Source: Streptomyces sp. MBT53 | Lineage (GTDB): Bacteria > Actinomycetota > Actinomycetes > Streptomycetales > Streptomycetaceae | Length of the DNA stretch: 64,000 bases | Assembly: GCF_016654115.1 (NCBI RefSeq) | Contig: NZ_JAEQAZ010000029.1 | Coordinates: forward strand, 1-64,000 | Direction: 5' to 3' | Shown here: in pieces, positions 37,422 through 44,649 of the stretch | Position numbering within the stretch: position 1 is the first letter of the stretch | Layout: each line of letters starts with the position of its first letter | Position numbers and translations under genes: made by a program | Notes under the pieces: model-generated | Seen by the model: only the letters and a program-made list of their open reading frames with translations | Databases searched by the model: none | What the model was told of the DNA's origin: nothing

Positions 37422-39208
37422 TGCCCGGCGACGAGACGCGGACGGGCGAAACGCGCGTGCCACAGGAGACGGAGGAGCGCGTCCCCTTCGAGACCCCCGA
37501 CATCTACGGCGCCTATCCCCGCCTGCCGGACGACACGATGACCCGTCTGGCCCAGCACGGCCGCCGGCGCCCGGCCGACGCCGGTGACGTGCTGATCCGG
37601 GAGGGCGAGCGGTGCGAGACGTTCTATGTCGTCCTCAGCGGCTCGGTCGCCATCGTCGAGGGCTACGGCACGCCCGGTGAACGCCTGCTGCGTGTGCACG
37701 GCCCTGGCCGCTTCATCGGCGAACTCGGCCTCCTGACCGGGCAGGTGGCCTTCTACACCGCCGTGGTCAGGGACCCCGGCGAGATCCTCGCCCTGTCCAT
37801 GGACCAGCTGCGTGACCTGGTGACCCGGGACTCCCTCCTCGGTGACGTGGTGCTGCGCGCCTGCCTGGGCCGCCGTGCCCAACTCGTCGGGCAGGGCGCC
37901 GGTTTCCGCATCATCGGCTCGCGCTATTCGCCCGACACCCGGCGGCTGCGCGAATTCGCCGCCCGCAACCGGCTGCCGCACCGCTGGATCGATCTGGAGA
38001 CGGACGAGGAGGCCGAGGCGCTGCTGCGCCGCTTCGCGGTCGGTCCGGAGCAGACGCCGCTGGTGATCTGGCGGGACACGACCCTGCTGCGCAATCCGAG
38101 CAACGCCGAACTGGCCCGGTTCATCGGCCTGCCGCCCCTGCCGTCGGGCGACGGCCGCGGCGATCTCCTGATCGTCGGCTCCGGTCCGGCCGGTCTCTCC
38201 GCCGCGGTGAACGCTGCCTCGGAGGGCCTCGGCACGACCGTGGCCGAGGCGATGGCCACCGGCGGCCAGGCCGGTACGTCCTCCCGCATCGAGAACTGCT
38301 TCGGCTTCCCCTCCGGCATCTCCGGCGCCGAACTCACCGAGCGCGGGGTGCTCCAGGCGGAGAAGTTCGGTGCCCGGATCAGTGTCCCGGCGGAGGCGGC
38401 CCGGCTCGAACGGCGGGACGGCCACTACGCCGTCGGGTTCGCCGACGGCAGCGAGCTCACCGCCCGTACCGTCGTCCTGGCCACCGGCGCCCGCTACCGC
38501 CGCCTCCATGCGCCCGGCATCGAGCCGTTGGAGGGCACGAGCGTCCACTACTCGGCGACCGTCTACGAGGCCCGGCAGTGCCGTGCCGACCCGGTGGCGG
38601 TGGTCGGCGGCGGCAACTCCGCGGGCCAGGCCGTGCTCTTCCTGGCCGCGTACGCACCGCGGGTGTATCTGCTCGTCCGCGGGCCGAGCCTCGAGGCGCA
38701 CATGTCCCGCTACCTGATCGATCAGATCGAACGCCACCCGCGGGTGCGCGTCCTGCTCCACACCGAGGTGACGGAAGCACTCGGTGACAAGGTGCTGGAG
38801 GCGGTCACCGTGGTCGACCACCGTACGGGCGAACACCGGCACCTCGCGGTGCTGGGCCTGTTCGTCTTCACCGGCGCGGACCCTCACACCGATTGGCTGT
38901 CCGGCGCGCTCGCCCTGGACGCACGTGGCTATGTGCTCACCGGCGCGCAGGCGCAGGCCTGCTCCGATCCCGGAGTGTGGCAGAGCCAGGGCCGCGACTG
39001 CCTGACGTTGGAGACCAGCCTGCCCGGCGTCTTCGCCGCCGGCGACGTCCGCAGCGGCTCGGTGAAGCGCGTGGCCTCCGCGGTCGGGGAAGGCGCGATG
39101 ACCGTCCACTTCGTGCACCGCTACCTGGGTCTGGGCTACACGGCCGCGCCCGGGGGCACCGACAGCTCCCCGCACACTCGTCCGAAGGAGTCCGCCTGGC
39201 TCGCGTGA
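37421..39208 (+). CDS. cNMP-binding, thioredoxin-like and thioredoxin-reductase fusion protein
   Basis: The protein is 595 residues; its ATG overlaps the stop of the UBP gene. Residues about 35-150 are a cyclic-nucleotide-binding domain (VLIREGERCETFYVVLSG, FIGELGLLTG). About 155-245 is a thioredoxin/glutaredoxin-like domain without CxxC (FRIIGSRYSPDTRRLREF, TPLVIWRDTTLL). From 250 onward it is a thioredoxin reductase: FAD motif LIVGSGPAGLSA, NADPH motif VAVVGGGNSAGQA, end motif VFAAGDVRSGSVK. The redox CxxC expected just before the NADPH motif reads ARQCRADP, one cysteine only. So it is probably a regulated flavin-NADPH oxidoreductase rather than a normal thioredoxin reductase. It ends the stress operon. 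Confidence 0.88.
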   Translation: MPGDETRTGETRVPQETEERVPFETPDIYGAYPRLPDDTMTRLAQHGRRRPADAGDVLIREGERCETFYVVLSGSVAIVEGYGTPGERLLRVHGPGRFIGELGLLTGQVAFYTAVVRDPGEILALSMDQLRDLVTRDSLLGDVVLRACLGRRAQLVGQGAGFRIIGSRYSPDTRRLREFAARNRLPHRWIDLETDEEAEALLRRFAVGPEQTPLVIWRDTTLLRNPSNAELARFIGLPPLPSGDGRGDLLIVGSGPAGLSAAVNAASEGLGTTVAEAMATGGQAGTSSRIENCFGFPSGISGAELTERGVLQAEKFGARISVPAEAARLERRDGHYAVGFADGSELTARTVVLATGARYRRLHAPGIEPLEGTSVHYSATVYEARQCRADPVAVVGGGNSAGQAVLFLAAYAPRVYLLVRGPSLEAHMSRYLIDQIERHPRVRVLLHTEVTEALGDKVLEAVTVVDHRTGEHRHLAVLGLFVFTGADPHTDWLSGALALDARGYVLTGAQAQACSDPGVWQSQGRDCLTLETSLPGVFAAGDVRSGSVKRVASAVGEGAMTVHFVHRYLGLGYTAAPGGTDSSPHTRPKESAWLA

Positions 39209-39228
39209 CACCGAGCGGGCGACGCGAT

Positions 39229-39300
39229 CACGAGGAGAAGAGGGATCCAGAGGGATCAGGAACACGAGGAGGAGAGGGATCCAGAGGGATCACGAGGAGG
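39229..39300. repeat. Tandem 30-bp purine-rich repeat after the stress operon
   Basis: A unit starting CACGAGGAG and ending CAGAGGGATCA occurs at 39229-39258 and 39263-39292, with one difference, and a third partial copy begins at 39291. It lies 20 bases after the reductase stop, in the convergent space before the DUF1931 gene. Confidence 0.75.
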
Positions 39301-39398
39301 GTCGACGGCGCGGCAGCCTCTTGACGCGGGTCGACCAACCTGGGGTGCCGGCGCTTGCCGTTGCGGATCTGCTCCAGCAGCCGGGGCACGGTCGCCAC

Positions 39399-39848
39399 TC
39401 ACAGCAGGAGGTCGAAGACGGCCCGGGCCTCGTCCCAGTGCCGGGTCTGCGGGTTCTTCAGGTCGGGGTGGAGGATCTTGAAGCACTGAGCAAGGGCCAG
39501 GCTGAGTCCGCCGATGATGTCCGGATAGGCCGCCTCGGTCTCCTCGTCGGGCGTGCGGTCCAGAGTGGGATGGGCGGCGAGCTGTTCCAGGATCGGCTTG
39601 AGTTCTATTTCCTGGTCGATCTTCCGGAAGCGGTGAATGCTCTCCTGCAGGCCTTTCGTGATCGGTAGGTCGCATGTCTGGACGATGTCGCGCCCGTTGG
39701 CCTTGGCAGTGGCCTGGGCGACGGTCAGCAGATCGTAGAGTTTGGCGTCGACGAAGTCGCTGTGGCGCTTGAGATCGTTCTTGTCGACGTCCAGCCCTGC
39801 GGCCGCGCGGAAGAACCTCTCGAACCTGGCGATGGACATCACGGTCAT
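39399..39848 (-). CDS. DUF1931 histone-fold protein
   Basis: The protein is 149 residues from ATG 39848, preceded by GGAGG; an ATG at 39839 is also possible. The sequence matches the DUF1931 family closely: MSIARFERFFRAAAGLDVDK, DFVDAKLYDLLTVAQATAKA, LPITKGLQESIHRFRK and DLKNPQTRHWDEA. Structures in the family show a tandem histone fold, so the protein may bind DNA or protein; its role is unknown. It converges with the stress operon. In other actinobacteria I associate DUF1931 genes with stress clusters like this one, which supports a protective role. Confidence 0.92.
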   Translation of the reverse strand: MTVMSIARFERFFRAAAGLDVDKNDLKRHSDFVDAKLYDLLTVAQATAKANGRDIVQTCDLPITKGLQESIHRFRKIDQEIELKPILEQLAAHPTLDRTPDEETEAAYPDIIGGLSLALAQCFKILHPDLKNPQTRHWDEARAVFDLLL

Positions 39849-39994
39849 GACGGCAACCTCCGGCTGTGGGCGGCTGGGTGGTTCCGGCCCCTGCGGTTCG
39901 CAGTCAGCCTGGCCGACGGGGCGCGCGGACGCATGCGCATGTCGGGCCCAATTGGCCGCTCTGTATTGCCCTGCCGGGCCCAGGCGACCGACTG

Positions 39995-40355
39995 CCCGGC
40001 CAGTCGGTCGGACGTGCGGATCGACAGCAGAGGAGGTGGAGCCGGATCTGCCCCGGCAGATCCTCGACCGCTGTGTCGGTGACGGTGGACGGCACGGCGG
40101 TGAGATTCCAGGTCGCGGTCTGCTCGGTGGCGCCCTCGACCCAGCGTCGCGCGGACGCACCGCTGGCGGCTCGGTGCCCTGCAGCGGGTTGAGCGGGATC
40201 AGGGCGAAGCCCTCCGGCCGGCGGCCCACGAGTTGGGCGCGGCCCCCCACTCCCGTGTCTTCGGCTACTTCACCGCGGACCCGGACGGGGCACGGCTCGC
40301 GCATCAGGATCTCCACGGCCGTCCCTTTGATCATCCAAGACGTCGATCCTGCCAA
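39995..40355 (-). pseudogene. Probable frameshifted coding remnant
   Basis: Reading the minus strand from 40355, codons with strong G/C third positions encode GTAVEILMREPCPVRVRGEV and then GRAQLVGRRPEGFALIPLNP up to about base 40170. There the frame loses codon bias, and the next frame continues with ASGASARRWVEGATEQTATW and TVTDTAVEDLPGQIRLHLL. One shift would join these into a chain of about 115 residues. I do not recognise the family. It is read as a decayed gene or a gene with a sequencing error upstream of the DUF1931 gene on the same strand. Confidence 0.4.
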
Positions 40356-40669
40356 GAGGACCGTCGGTCGCGGACGGCACGGTCAAGGTCCGGGCCGGCA
40401 CCGACCCCGGTCCGGACCTTGACCGGTCGAACAGCGGACCGTGGCGGAGTTCACGCCGCGTGTGCGCTGCCGACCCGCCCGCGGCTGTTGGGGGGCGCCG
40501 ACGGGCGGCGACCGGCCCGAAGGGATGGGGACGGGCCGGCCGATGTCCGCGCGGCGGACTGATGAAGCGGACGCGCGGACTCCAGGAATCTAGCCCGTGG
40601 CAGCCGCCGCGCACGATCCACTGAGCGCGGCTGTTGTCCGCAGAGCGCGGGGCGATGGCGTGGGCGCGG
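40356..40669. other. Intergenic region, no gene seen
   Basis: This 314-base gap separates the remnant at 39995-40355 from the end of the AraC gene. No frame has convincing bias. It should hold the terminator of the AraC gene; short GC-rich hairpins are possible but none stands out. Confidence 0.4.
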
Positions 40670-41653
40670 TCACCTTGAACGCAGTGTCTGCGAGGGCAAC
40701 TCGCCGAAGCGCGCCCGGTAGCGGGACGCGAAGCGGCCCAGGTGGTCGAAGCTCCAACGATGCGCGACCTCGCTCACGTTCACCTCGCCCGGTGTGCCGC
40801 GGCGCAGTTCGTCGTGGGCGCGGGTGAGGCGGACGTCGGTGAGGTAGGCCAATGGGGTCATTCCGACGTACTGCTGGAAGGCTTCTTGGAGGCGCCGCAC
40901 GCTCACGTCGGCCAGCACGGCCAACTCTCCTACCGTGAACGGGTGTTGCGGCATGCTGTGGATGGCCTCGACGGCACGCTTGACGGGGCCCGGGCGCAGG
41001 GCGGAGTCCGGTCGGTCGAGTTCGTCCCGGTAGCGGTGGCCGGTGGCGAGGAGGAGCCCGGTCAGCAGGGCCTCCTGGAGCGGGCGGGCGACCATCGGCC
41101 GGGTGAGCAGGCCGCCGGCCCGAATCTCGTTGAACAGCCCGCGGATCATCCGTGCCCAGGTCAGGCCCGCGCCGTGCGCGACGTCGAGTTCGGGCGCGAG
41201 GACGACGGGGGTGCGCAGCGGCCGGCCGAGCAGGCGTTCGAGTTGGTCGTTGAGGGCCTTGGGGTCGATCTTCACGGCCAGCATGGAGCAGTCGGTGCTC
41301 ACTCGGTCCAGGGCCGTGTCGCCGTGCGGCTGGAAGACGGCGGCGTTCGCGGTGGTCGCCACGGCATTGGTGTGCGTTCCTTGACGCCAGGTCAGGTGGC
41401 CGCCCAGGGGGATGTCCACGTGGTAGGAGCCGAGTTCTCCGAACCGTATGCGTACCTCCGCGCCGAAGGAGAGCCGTCCGAGAGTGAGCGGACCGAGTGC
41501 GGCGATGTCGAACCGGGCCGTGAACCGGGAGCGACCTTCGGGCACGTCGATGAAGTTGGCGTAGAAGCGTTCTTGGATGACCTGCCGGGCCTCGTCCACA
41601 TCCGTCGTCCGGAACCTCAGCACATCCTGGCCCTGGGCGCGCGGGTGGTGCAT
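40670..41653 (-). CDS. AraC-family transcription regulator
   Basis: The protein is 327 residues from ATG 41653, which follows AGGAGG. The N-terminal 170 residues are an AraC_binding_2 type sensor (FRTTDVDEARQVIQERFYAN). The C-terminal HTH pair is VGELAVLADVSVRRLQEAFQ and VNVSEVAHRWSFDHLGRFA. Such regulators commonly control catabolic genes for aromatic or related acids. It is divergent from the first acyl-CoA dehydrogenase of the catabolic cluster over a 252-base gap that includes an inverted repeat, so it is the best candidate local regulator. Confidence 0.88.
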   Translation of the reverse strand: MHHPRAQGQDVLRFRTTDVDEARQVIQERFYANFIDVPEGRSRFTARFDIAALGPLTLGRLSFGAEVRIRFGELGSYHVDIPLGGHLTWRQGTHTNAVATTANAAVFQPHGDTALDRVSTDCSMLAVKIDPKALNDQLERLLGRPLRTPVVLAPELDVAHGAGLTWARMIRGLFNEIRAGGLLTRPMVARPLQEALLTGLLLATGHRYRDELDRPDSALRPGPVKRAVEAIHSMPQHPFTVGELAVLADVSVRRLQEAFQQYVGMTPLAYLTDVRLTRAHDELRRGTPGEVNVSEVAHRWSFDHLGRFASRYRARFGELPSQTLRSR

Positions 41654-41846
41654 GCCGCAACCTCCTGCGCCTTCGGACCGTACGAGAGATGGTGCCCTCC
41701 TATCGTCCCCCATTGCCTGCTGCCGTACCCCTGTCTTTCCATTTCACGGCGGAGCCGGCGTGCCGGCTTCGTCGGCGGTGCCCGGAGCGGACGGCGAGCA
41801 CGTGGCGGAGCGACTGTCGGGGAGGTGCATTCCGGTCGGGCCGCTC

Positions 41847-41886
41847 TATCAGCTAACATAGAATAATTAGCTAGATGAATAGCCTA
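41847..41886. promoter_or_regulatory. AT-rich inverted repeat before the first acyl-CoA dehydrogenase
   Basis: AGCTAA (41851-41856) and TTAGCT (41867-41872) form a perfect inverted repeat with a 10-base spacer inside a 40-base AT-rich island, very unusual for this genome. The heptamer AGCTAAC also occurs in modified form in four further gaps of the cluster. It is placed just upstream of the gene at 41906. Confidence 0.55.
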
Positions 41887-41905
41887 GTGTGGGCGAGGAG
41901 TGGCC

Positions 41906-43057
41906 GTGGACTTCGGGCTGACCGACGAGCAGGACCTGTTGCGCGCGACGGCACGGCAGTTCGTCGCCGATGTGTGCCCGGCCGAGAAGGCGAAGAGGTG
42001 GGACGAGGAGGGTGTCGTGCCGCCCGAGTTGTTCCGCGGCATGGCGGATCTGGGGTGGTTCTCCCTCCCGTTCAGTGAGGAGGAGGGTGGCGACGGCGGC
42101 GGCCCGCTCGAACTCATCCTGATCGCCGAGGAGTTGGGGCGGGCCAGTTTCGACGTCGCCATGTGCTACATCGGCGTACTCATCCCGGGGATCACCGTGT
42201 TCCGGTGGGGGAGCGAGGCGCAGCGCGATTTCATCCGCGAGCAGGTCATGACGGGCCGGCACCGGCTCGCCGTCGGCCTCAGCGAGCCGGACAGCGGATC
42301 CGACGCGGCGGCCCTGCGCACCACCGCCGAGGACCACGGCGACCAGTTCCTCGTCCGCGGGCAGAAGGCGTGGTGCACGGGCGGCGGTCTGCCCGACACG
42401 ACCATCGCGACCTACGTGCGCACCGGACCCCGCGAACCCAAGCACGGCGGGATCAGCCTGCTGCTCGTCGACCCGGCGACCGACGGCGTCGAGGTGCGCC
42501 GGACGCCGACGCTGGCCCGGCACATCCTCGGCACCAACGAGGTCTTCTTCAACGACGCGCTGGTCCCGAAGGAGAACCTCGTCGGACCGCGCGACGAGGG
42601 CTGGAAGGTCATGCTCTCCAACATCGAACTGGAGAAGGTGATCATCACCGGGGGATATCTCGGCGCCGCGCAGGCCACGTTGGACGAGATGCTGGAGTAC
42701 GCCCGTACGCGGCACGCCTTCGGCCGTCCGATCGGGAACTTCCAGGCCCTCGCCCACGACATGGCCGACCTGCAGACCGAGATCGACTCCGCCCGGCTGC
42801 TCGCGTACCGCGCCGCCTGGCTGCTGGCCCAGGGCAAGCCGTGCACCCGGGAGGGTTCGATGGCCAAGCTGAAGGGTTCGGAGACCTACGTGGCCGCCGC
42901 CCGGCTCGGGATGCAGGTCTGTGCCGGGCACGGTTTCTCGACCGAGAGTGTGATGAGCTTCCGCTACCGGGAGTCGATCGTGGCCACGATCTCCGGGGGA
43001 ACCAGCCAGATCCAGCGCAACGGCATCGCCCGGAGCATGGGGCTGCGGTCCTACTGA
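41906..43057 (+). CDS. Acyl-CoA dehydrogenase
   Basis: The start is GTG 41906, since GCGAGGAG gives proper spacing there and not to the GTG at 41900; the product has 383 residues. The family pattern is clear: LSEPDSGSDAAALRTTAE (FAD loop), RTRHAFGRPIGNFQALAHD and ISGGTSQIQRNGIARSMGL. A glutamate in NIELEKVIIT fits the position of the catalytic base in isovaleryl-CoA-type enzymes. It oxidises an acyl-CoA to the enoyl-CoA and passes electrons to EtfAB (48243-50044). It converges with the thioesterase gene, the stops overlapping by seven bases. Confidence 0.9.
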   Translation: MDFGLTDEQDLLRATARQFVADVCPAEKAKRWDEEGVVPPELFRGMADLGWFSLPFSEEEGGDGGGPLELILIAEELGRASFDVAMCYIGVLIPGITVFRWGSEAQRDFIREQVMTGRHRLAVGLSEPDSGSDAAALRTTAEDHGDQFLVRGQKAWCTGGGLPDTTIATYVRTGPREPKHGGISLLLVDPATDGVEVRRTPTLARHILGTNEVFFNDALVPKENLVGPRDEGWKVMLSNIELEKVIITGGYLGAAQATLDEMLEYARTRHAFGRPIGNFQALAHDMADLQTEIDSARLLAYRAAWLLAQGKPCTREGSMAKLKGSETYVAAARLGMQVCAGHGFSTESVMSFRYRESIVATISGGTSQIQRNGIARSMGLRSY

Positions 43058-43593
43058 CCCGCGTCTTCGCCCTTGGCCTCCTGGGCGGCCAGCCACTCCT
43101 CGTGCCGCGCGAAGTGGCCCTGGTCGCGGGTCACCCAGATCCCGGAGACCCGGGCCAGCACGGCCCGGGTCGGCAGCAGCACCATCTCGCCCGCGATGTA
43201 CCAGCGCCGGCCCTCCCGGCGTTCGACCCAGGCCCGGACCTCCAGTGGCCGTTCCACCGGCACCGGCTTCACGAAGCTCACGCTCAACTCCGCCGTGACG
43301 CTCAACACCCGGTGCAGCAGCGGGAGATGACCGAGACAGTCGTCCAGTACGGCCGCCGTCCAGCCGCCGTGCGCGACATTCGGGCCGCCCTCCTGGTCGC
43401 GGGGACAGGTGAGCTCGAAGACCGCCACGCCGTCCTCGTCGAGCCGTTCGCCCTGTACACCCAGACGGCAGGAGCCGGCCGCACGGCACGCGCCGCACAG
43501 CGCCACGCCGCCGGGGGTGCGGGGCGGCTCCTGGAAGTCCGCGCCGGCCCAGGGTCCTGTCGACGTCGCGGCCCCGTCGGTCGTACTCGTCAC
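43051..43593 (-). CDS. Hotdog-fold acyl-CoA thioesterase (PaaI-like)
   Basis: I prefer GTG 43593, because GGAGAAG lies just before it; the ATG at 43617 falls in a tandem repeat and has no ribosome-binding site. This gives 180 residues. A cysteine-bearing N-terminus (CGACRAAGSCRLG) leads into the hotdog domain with GGPNVAHGGWTAAVLDDC and LSVSFVKPVPVERPLEVRA. The HGG pattern is the active-site region of PaaI-like thioesterases, which hydrolyse stalled CoA thioesters and free CoA. The N-terminal cysteines might bind metal, which is unusual. It is the last gene of a minus-strand run that includes the LLM enzyme. Confidence 0.82.
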   Translation of the reverse strand: MTSTTDGAATSTGPWAGADFQEPPRTPGGVALCGACRAAGSCRLGVQGERLDEDGVAVFELTCPRDQEGGPNVAHGGWTAAVLDDCLGHLPLLHRVLSVTAELSVSFVKPVPVERPLEVRAWVERREGRRWYIAGEMVLLPTRAVLARVSGIWVTRDQGHFARHEEWLAAQEAKGEDAGQ

Positions 43594-43610
43594 GCTGCTT
43601 CTCCTCGGAT

Positions 43611-43675
43611 CAGACATGTGGCTCAGACATGTGGCTCAGGCATGTGGCTCAGGCATGTGGCTCTGATATTCGGCT
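43611..43675. repeat. 13-bp tandem repeat, five copies
   Basis: The unit CAGACATGTGGCT is repeated at 43611, 43624, 43637 and 43650, the last two as CAGGCATGTGGCT, followed by a diverged copy CTGATATTCGGCT at 43663. It fills the spacer between the thioesterase start and the LLM gene stop, both on the minus strand, and creates several ATG codons on both strands. Confidence 0.85.
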
Positions 43676-44649
43676 CAGACATCGGCAAGCAGCGGGCGCA
43701 ACTTACCGGCGATCAGCTGGACTTGGCGTGCCACCATCTCCTCGGGCATCCCCGCCAGCGAGGCCCACAGGAGCACCCCTTCCACGGGCAGCCCCGCCAC
43801 GTACGCCCTGACGGCGTCGGCGACGTCCTGCGGGGTTCCGTACAGGAACTGGCCGACACCGGTCGCCCGCAGCCCCGTCGCCCGCCACTTCTCGGGGTCG
43901 ATGGGGCGGGGGGCCGGCTGGTCGGTCCCCTCGACCATGTACCGGCGATAGCTGTCCCACTGGTACGCCAGATGCTTGCGCACCACCGGCCAGTCGCCGT
44001 CGGGGTCCTCGGTGACGAACGTGGTGAACGAACCCTGCATCCGCGCCGCCGACACGTCGTAGCCGCTCTCGGCCAGCCCGTCCCGGTACGGCGCCAGCAG
44101 GGCCGGATTGAGGGACAGCAGCCCGGTGCCCAGCCGCCCGGCCCGGCGTGCGCCCTGCGGTCCCTGGTAGCCGAGCCAGATCGGCAGCGGGTCCTGGACC
44201 GGGCCGGGGGTGACCAGGGACTCGGCCCACAGGCCGCGGATCTCCCGCACCCGCTGGTCCGTCGTGGAGTAGCGCCGGGCGAGATCGGCGCCGTAGAGCC
44301 GGTACTCGGGTACGCGGTAGCCGGTGCCGAGTCCGAGGTCCAGGCGGCCGTCGCTGATGATGTCGACGAGCGCGGCCTGTTCGGCGAGCTCGGGCGCCGC
44401 GTGCAGGGGCGCGGGGATGACGGCCGTGCCCAGCCGGATCCCGCTCGTGCGGGCGGCGACCGCGGCGGCCATGGTGAGGGGCTGTGGGAGGTATCCGTCC
44501 TCGAAACCGTGGTGTTCGGAGAACCAGACCGAGTCGAGGCCTAGCCGGTCCGCCTCCTCGCACATCTCCAGGGCGAATCCGTAGACGCGTGACCAACTCT
44601 GTTGCCAGGGCGGGGGGTTGCGCATGTCGAAGTAGATGCCGACCTTCAT
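43675..44649 (-). CDS. LLM-class flavin-dependent oxidoreductase
   Basis: The protein is 324 residues. It is a luciferase-like TIM barrel: SVWFSEHHGFEDGYLP near residue 45, LGTAVIPAPLHAAPELAEQA, RLDLGLGTGYRVPEY and a late LPIWLGYQGP. It could use FMN or F420 as cofactor. In catabolic clusters such enzymes serve as monooxygenases or dehydrogenases on CoA or free intermediates; the substrate is unclear. The start overlaps the stop of the GNAT/synthetase gene (ATGA), so both are translationally coupled. Confidence 0.85.
   Translation of the reverse strand: MKVGIYFDMRNPPPWQQSWSRVYGFALEMCEEADRLGLDSVWFSEHHGFEDGYLPQPLTMAAAVAARTSGIRLGTAVIPAPLHAAPELAEQAALVDIISDGRLDLGLGTGYRVPEYRLYGADLARRYSTTDQRVREIRGLWAESLVTPGPVQDPLPIWLGYQGPQGARRAGRLGTGLLSLNPALLAPYRDGLAESGYDVSAARMQGSFTTFVTEDPDGDWPVVRKHLAYQWDSYRRYMVEGTDQPAPRPIDPEKWRATGLRATGVGQFLYGTPQDVADAVRAYVAGLPVEGVLLWASLAGMPEEMVARQVQLIAGKLRPLLADV

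Noticed and set aside
43594..43617. ATG 43617 as start of the thioesterase
   Set aside because: It falls inside the 13-base repeat and lacks a ribosome-binding site, while GTG 43593 has GGAGAAG directly upstream.
43611..43675. CRISPR array
   Set aside because: The 13-base units are directly adjacent without spacers, so this is a simple tandem repeat.
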